From positions 1-64,000 of the forward strand of contig SKCR01037621.1 in the NCBI GenBank assembly GCA_019454045.1: DNA of 64,000 bases. The letters run 5' to 3'. Each line of letters opens with the position of its first letter. Position 1 is the stretch's first letter. Under the pieces are notes generated by a model. It worked only from the letters and a program-made list of their open reading frames with translations. It ran no database searches and had not been told where the DNA came from. Shown here in pieces: positions 61,475 through 64,000 of the stretch. The position numbers and the translations under genes were made by a program. The DNA is from Zanthoxylum bungeanum. Its lineage: Eukaryota; Streptophyta; Magnoliopsida; Sapindales; Rutaceae.

Positions 61475-62791
61475 TTAGTTACAGAGCTCACGAGCAATTC
61501 CCAAGCGAGAATTGGCCACGTCAAACATAATCCTAAGATTCTGCTGCTGCAAATTGGCTATAACATTCAACACTGAGTTCACATTACTCGGTGCCGCCGC
61601 CATAGCCAAGCAAGCAAGTGAACCAGCACTGCTATGTATCAAGCTATTTTCCATTGGCAGTACCAAGTCCAGTCCAGTAAAATGGAACTTTATCGCTGGT
61701 GCTACAGCTTCATGTGTTGCTTCAAAACATGTGTCAAAAGCACCTAATGTTGAAAATGGGCCCTTCACTTGTTTTCTAAACTCATCTCGGATTGCACTGT
61801 AAATTGGTTGGACGAATCGGGTTATGACCGTACCCGAATCGATTATGGTACCGGCTCCAGTGTTTGGGTCAAAGGATAGGAGTTCTGGAACGATGGGGAC
61901 CTTGATCCGGCCCACACTGACTCCTGTTAGGTTAACGTAGTATAATGATGGGCGATGTGGGTTGCGTAAAAGTGGTGTAGTTCGGATTGTTTTGGGTTGA
62001 CCCAATGGGCCAAGTTTGAGTGATCCAGAGAAGTAGTAGGATTTGAAACTGGGTAAACAATATGAGAACACACCTGAGTAAAGTGACCCAGATTGCGATA
62101 GAAGTGACATGGGTCCCCGACCCAAACCCAATAATCCTTGGGGCGGGATTGACTTGCCATAGATAGAGTTGATGCACCCAAATACATAATTTGGAATTAC
62201 ATCATTGGCCAAACCTAGAGAATCTTTTGTTAGGGTAGCTGAGAGGGATGAATCTCCACCGTAGGATTGATTAAAAAGGCATGAAGTGGGCCCGCTCCCG
62301 GTGGCCGGGCAGGAGAACCCGTGGATCTGGGTGCATTGGGGCATGGAGCAATCCAATGACCCGTAAGTGGATGATATGTTGGGGGAGAAAGTGGTAGTAG
62401 AGCATCCGGTACATCCGGAACACGGGACCCATGCAGCATCATTGCTAGTGTCCAGAACCATGAACAAGAGTTGACCAGGGGTGCCAAGTTTGACCCGGAC
62501 CACGTAATTGCCAATGTTTAGGACGTTTTGACCAGAGGCAATTGGGACTGAGGTGGTCTTTTGGGCATCTAAGCTTAATAAATACTTGACCCGCTGTGGG
62601 TCTTTTGAGGCCATGTCGATAATGGTATTGACCCATGAGTCAGGCTTGGGTGGAGTGAATGGTGAACATTTGCTATAGATGGGAATGACGGAGAGATCTG
62701 AGCCGTCGGATTGGGAAGCACAAGGATCCAGAGCCTTTGTTGATGTGATGAGAAGAGCAAAGAAGAGAAGTGTAGTGGTAGTGAAGTCCAT
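61475..62791 (-). CDS. AED3-like apoplastic aspartyl protease, 438 aa
   Basis: Intact single-exon frame. The N-terminal signal peptide (residues 1-20, ending STKA) predicts secretion. A prosegment runs to about 90, then the A1 pepsin-like domain starts (NYVVRVKLGTPGQ). First catalytic motif VLDTSNDAAWVPC (Asp114), flap tyrosine in NQSYGGDSS (Tyr177), second catalytic motif IIDSGTVITR (Asp318). Paired cysteines (CSGCTGC, CSMPQC, CPATGSGPTSC) are typical of nepenthesin-like plant enzymes. Length, the DTSNDAAW form and the C-terminal NLQQQNLRIMFDVANSRLGI match AED3 (APOPLASTIC EDS1-DEPENDENT 3), an Arabidopsis protein linked to systemic immunity. No disruption seen; likely functional. It faces away from the SINE and lies next to TE-rich DNA. 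Confidence 0.95.
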   Translation of the reverse strand: MDFTTTTLLFFALLITSTKALDPCASQSDGSDLSVIPIYSKCSPFTPPKPDSWVNTIIDMASKDPQRVKYLLSLDAQKTTSVPIASGQNVLNIGNYVVRVKLGTPGQLLFMVLDTSNDAAWVPCSGCTGCSTTTFSPNISSTYGSLDCSMPQCTQIHGFSCPATGSGPTSCLFNQSYGGDSSLSATLTKDSLGLANDVIPNYVFGCINSIYGKSIPPQGLLGLGRGPMSLLSQSGSLYSGVFSYCLPSFKSYYFSGSLKLGPLGQPKTIRTTPLLRNPHRPSLYYVNLTGVSVGRIKVPIVPELLSFDPNTGAGTIIDSGTVITRFVQPIYSAIRDEFRKQVKGPFSTLGAFDTCFEATHEAVAPAIKFHFTGLDLVLPMENSLIHSSAGSLACLAMAAAPSNVNSVLNVIANLQQQNLRIMFDVANSRLGIARELCN

Positions 62792-62840
62792 GTCTTGGAG
62801 TGGCGTAGTGAGTGCATGGGACTTTTGAGAAACGATACGT

Positions 62841-62848
62841 TATATAAT
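62841..62848 (-). promoter_or_regulatory. TATA box of the aspartyl protease gene
   Basis: The plus strand reads TATATAATGA (minus TCATTATATA) about 50 bp upstream of the ATG, so transcription would start some 20-25 bp before the ATG. The 5' leader would be short. Confidence 0.55.
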
Positions 62849-62972
62849 GAAACTGAAGATTGCGAGATGACTAAAATACCCTTGAAATTATTGATGACCA
62901 AAATGCCAGGAAGGTGTTCATTGGATTGGAGGGATTCTTTATCATAATCAGCCTGCCACTGTAGCTGTGCTC

Positions 62973-63029
62973 CACGTGACGTGGAGACTAGACTACAAAA
63001 TAATGTCCCATATGCGGTGTTGTCACGTG
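62973..63029 (-). promoter_or_regulatory. two G-boxes and a TGACG motif upstream of the aspartyl protease
   Basis: CACGTG at 62973-62978 overlaps TGACG at 62977-62981 within CCACGTGACGTGG, and a second CACGTG lies at 63024-63029. They lie about 180-240 bp upstream of the ATG. TGACG is the binding core of TGA bZIP factors of the salicylic-acid pathway, which would suit an AED3-type gene. Regulation itself is inferred. Confidence 0.5.
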
Positions 63030-63060
63030 AGTAAAATAATGCCCTAAATGACAAAGCTAA

Positions 63061-63742
63061 AAACTCTTCATTGAAGCAAGAGGAGCAAAGGACAAGCTGT
63101 GCATGAGTTCTAGACAGCGAAGCTTAAAATGCTCCAGCAAATGTCGTTTTATAAACGTAAAGCTCTAATAGTTTCATGTTTGCCTCCTGATAAGCTCAAA
63201 ATCACCAAGTTGCCACTTTGCGAATAACACTTCAAAATAACAATGCAAGTGAAATACCTGTAAATTCTTATATCATGAACCAACCTCATTAATTGATTCT
63301 ATGCTATCTAATATTTAATCAACTATGAGTTTTATTATAAGATATAATGTGTATAAATCGAGTCTCGTTTTTTTAGTTAGTCCTCGAACTTAGTGTAAAA
63401 AAAACTACAGAAATGAAGAAGAATCCAGAATTATTCATTGGAATAGTAGTTAGTGTATGAGTGGAGATTTTGAGATAATTGAAGGGTGATTATGGAAGGG
63501 GGTGCCTGTTTTGCAGGAAGAACCCGTGATGTCTAATTGGTAATAAAGCTCGTGATCCAACGTGGGGACCGTACACGAGTTGCGGTCGGTCACGGGCTCA
63601 CAGAAGACTTTACAGTGCCCCGGAACTGGATCCACCATGGCATATATTGTTCTGTACGACTTGTCGTTTTTGTCCCACGTACACATCTTAGAATTTGTAC
63701 CAAGAGTAATGTAGAAATTTATCAAGTTTTTCATAAATTTTT
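63061..63742. other. intergenic region
   Basis: No supported gene. A 94-codon minus-strand frame (63450-63734) resembles nothing I know. Confidence 0.4.
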
Positions 63743-63758
63743 TGTCATAGTTTTTAAT

Positions 63759-63913
63759 TTTTTTTAATCGTTGAAAATCCTGCCGCCAAATGGAACAGGT
63801 AAAAACCTCTGATTGTCTCAGACTCTTACAAGATTCGCACTTATTGGATTCAAACCCAGGACCCGAAGGCTAGATCCTGAGCCCTACACCACCAAACCGC
63901 GCTCATTGAAGAC
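63759..63913 (-). mobile_element. tRNA-derived SINE with 16-bp target duplication
   Basis: The minus strand starts with a tRNA-like head GCGCGGTTTGGTGGTGTAGG, containing an A-box-like TGGTGTAGGGC, and about 35 bp on a B box GGTTTGAATCC (consensus GGTTCGANNCC). It ends in an A-rich tail (poly-T on the plus strand, 63758-63765). TGTCATAGTTTTTAAT occurs exactly on both sides (63743-63758 and 63914-63929). The flanking duplication separates it from a tRNA pseudogene. Confidence 0.8.
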
Positions 63914-63929
63914 TGTCATAGTTTTTAAT

Positions 63930-64000
63930 AATAATGTATAGTTAAGATTCAGATAAATTTAAATTATTATCTAATAACTATCAATTAGTGGTGTAGTTAA
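63930..64000. other. AT-rich end of window
   Basis: Nothing recognisable in the last 70 bases. Confidence 0.4.

Noticed and set aside
61927..62187. Frames antisense or out of frame within 61475-62791
   Set aside because: Shadows of the aspartyl protease coding sequence.
63450..63734. 94-codon minus-strand frame near the end of the window
   Set aside because: No signal peptide, no family resemblance, and no promoter or splice features; chance frame cannot be excluded.
63780..63905. Functional tRNA gene on the minus strand
   Set aside because: The B box is present, but the acceptor and anticodon stems do not pair convincingly, and a 16-bp target duplication plus A-rich tail mark it as a SINE.

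Overview
The window is nuclear DNA from a flowering plant, most likely a eudicot. The evidence is AT-rich intergenic sequence, GT-AG introns, a plant receptor-like-protein (RLP) gene, a plant AED3-type aspartyl protease, and large nested LTR retrotransposons of the Athila/Tat (Ty3-gypsy) and Ty1-copia types with typical plant primer-binding sites. I see no bacterial, organellar, rRNA or CRISPR sequence. The species cannot be named from sequence alone.

Layout. 1-5894 is the 3' part of a Tat-like element that has a gag remnant, then 52-bp and 66-bp tandem arrays where coding sequence would be expected, then one LTR. 5895-8016 is AT-rich intergenic DNA with a perfect hairpin and a degenerate CCGG-rich repeat. 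8017-10844 is a 5'-truncated RLP gene with two frameshifts. 11078-14134 holds copia and LTR debris. 14135-57360 is one deeply nested retrotransposon block. 57361-61200 holds LTR debris, CACTA-like ends and a small MITE. 61475-62791 is an intact AED3-like aspartyl protease on the minus strand. A tRNA-derived SINE with a 16-bp target duplication sits at 63759-63913.

The nest can be solved from target-site duplications (TSDs). Element X (Athila-like, non-autonomous, minus strand) had its 5' LTR split by element Y (Athila-like with gag, protease, RT, RNase H and integrase remnants; 18277-55627; TSD ATTAT/GTTAT). Y's pol was split by two related copia elements: Copia1 (24106-41837, TSD ATCAC) and Copia2 (43085-51277, TSD TTCCA). 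Copia1 was then hit by element Z (26964-35227, TSD AGTAC), a non-autonomous relative of X and Y with near-identical LTRs and an intact 412-codon gag-like ORF. All are on the minus strand.

The most unusual content is a LONELY GUY (LOG)-type cytokinin-activating-enzyme reading frame between the integrase and the 3' LTR of Y. It spans 217 codons with a single internal stop. A short remnant of the same C-terminal tail lies at the matching place in Z, so the capture predates the split between Y and Z. Also notable is a dense ACGTGGC (ABRE/G-box) array directly upstream of the TATA box in the Z LTRs, which suggests a stress- or ABA-responsive retrotransposon promoter.
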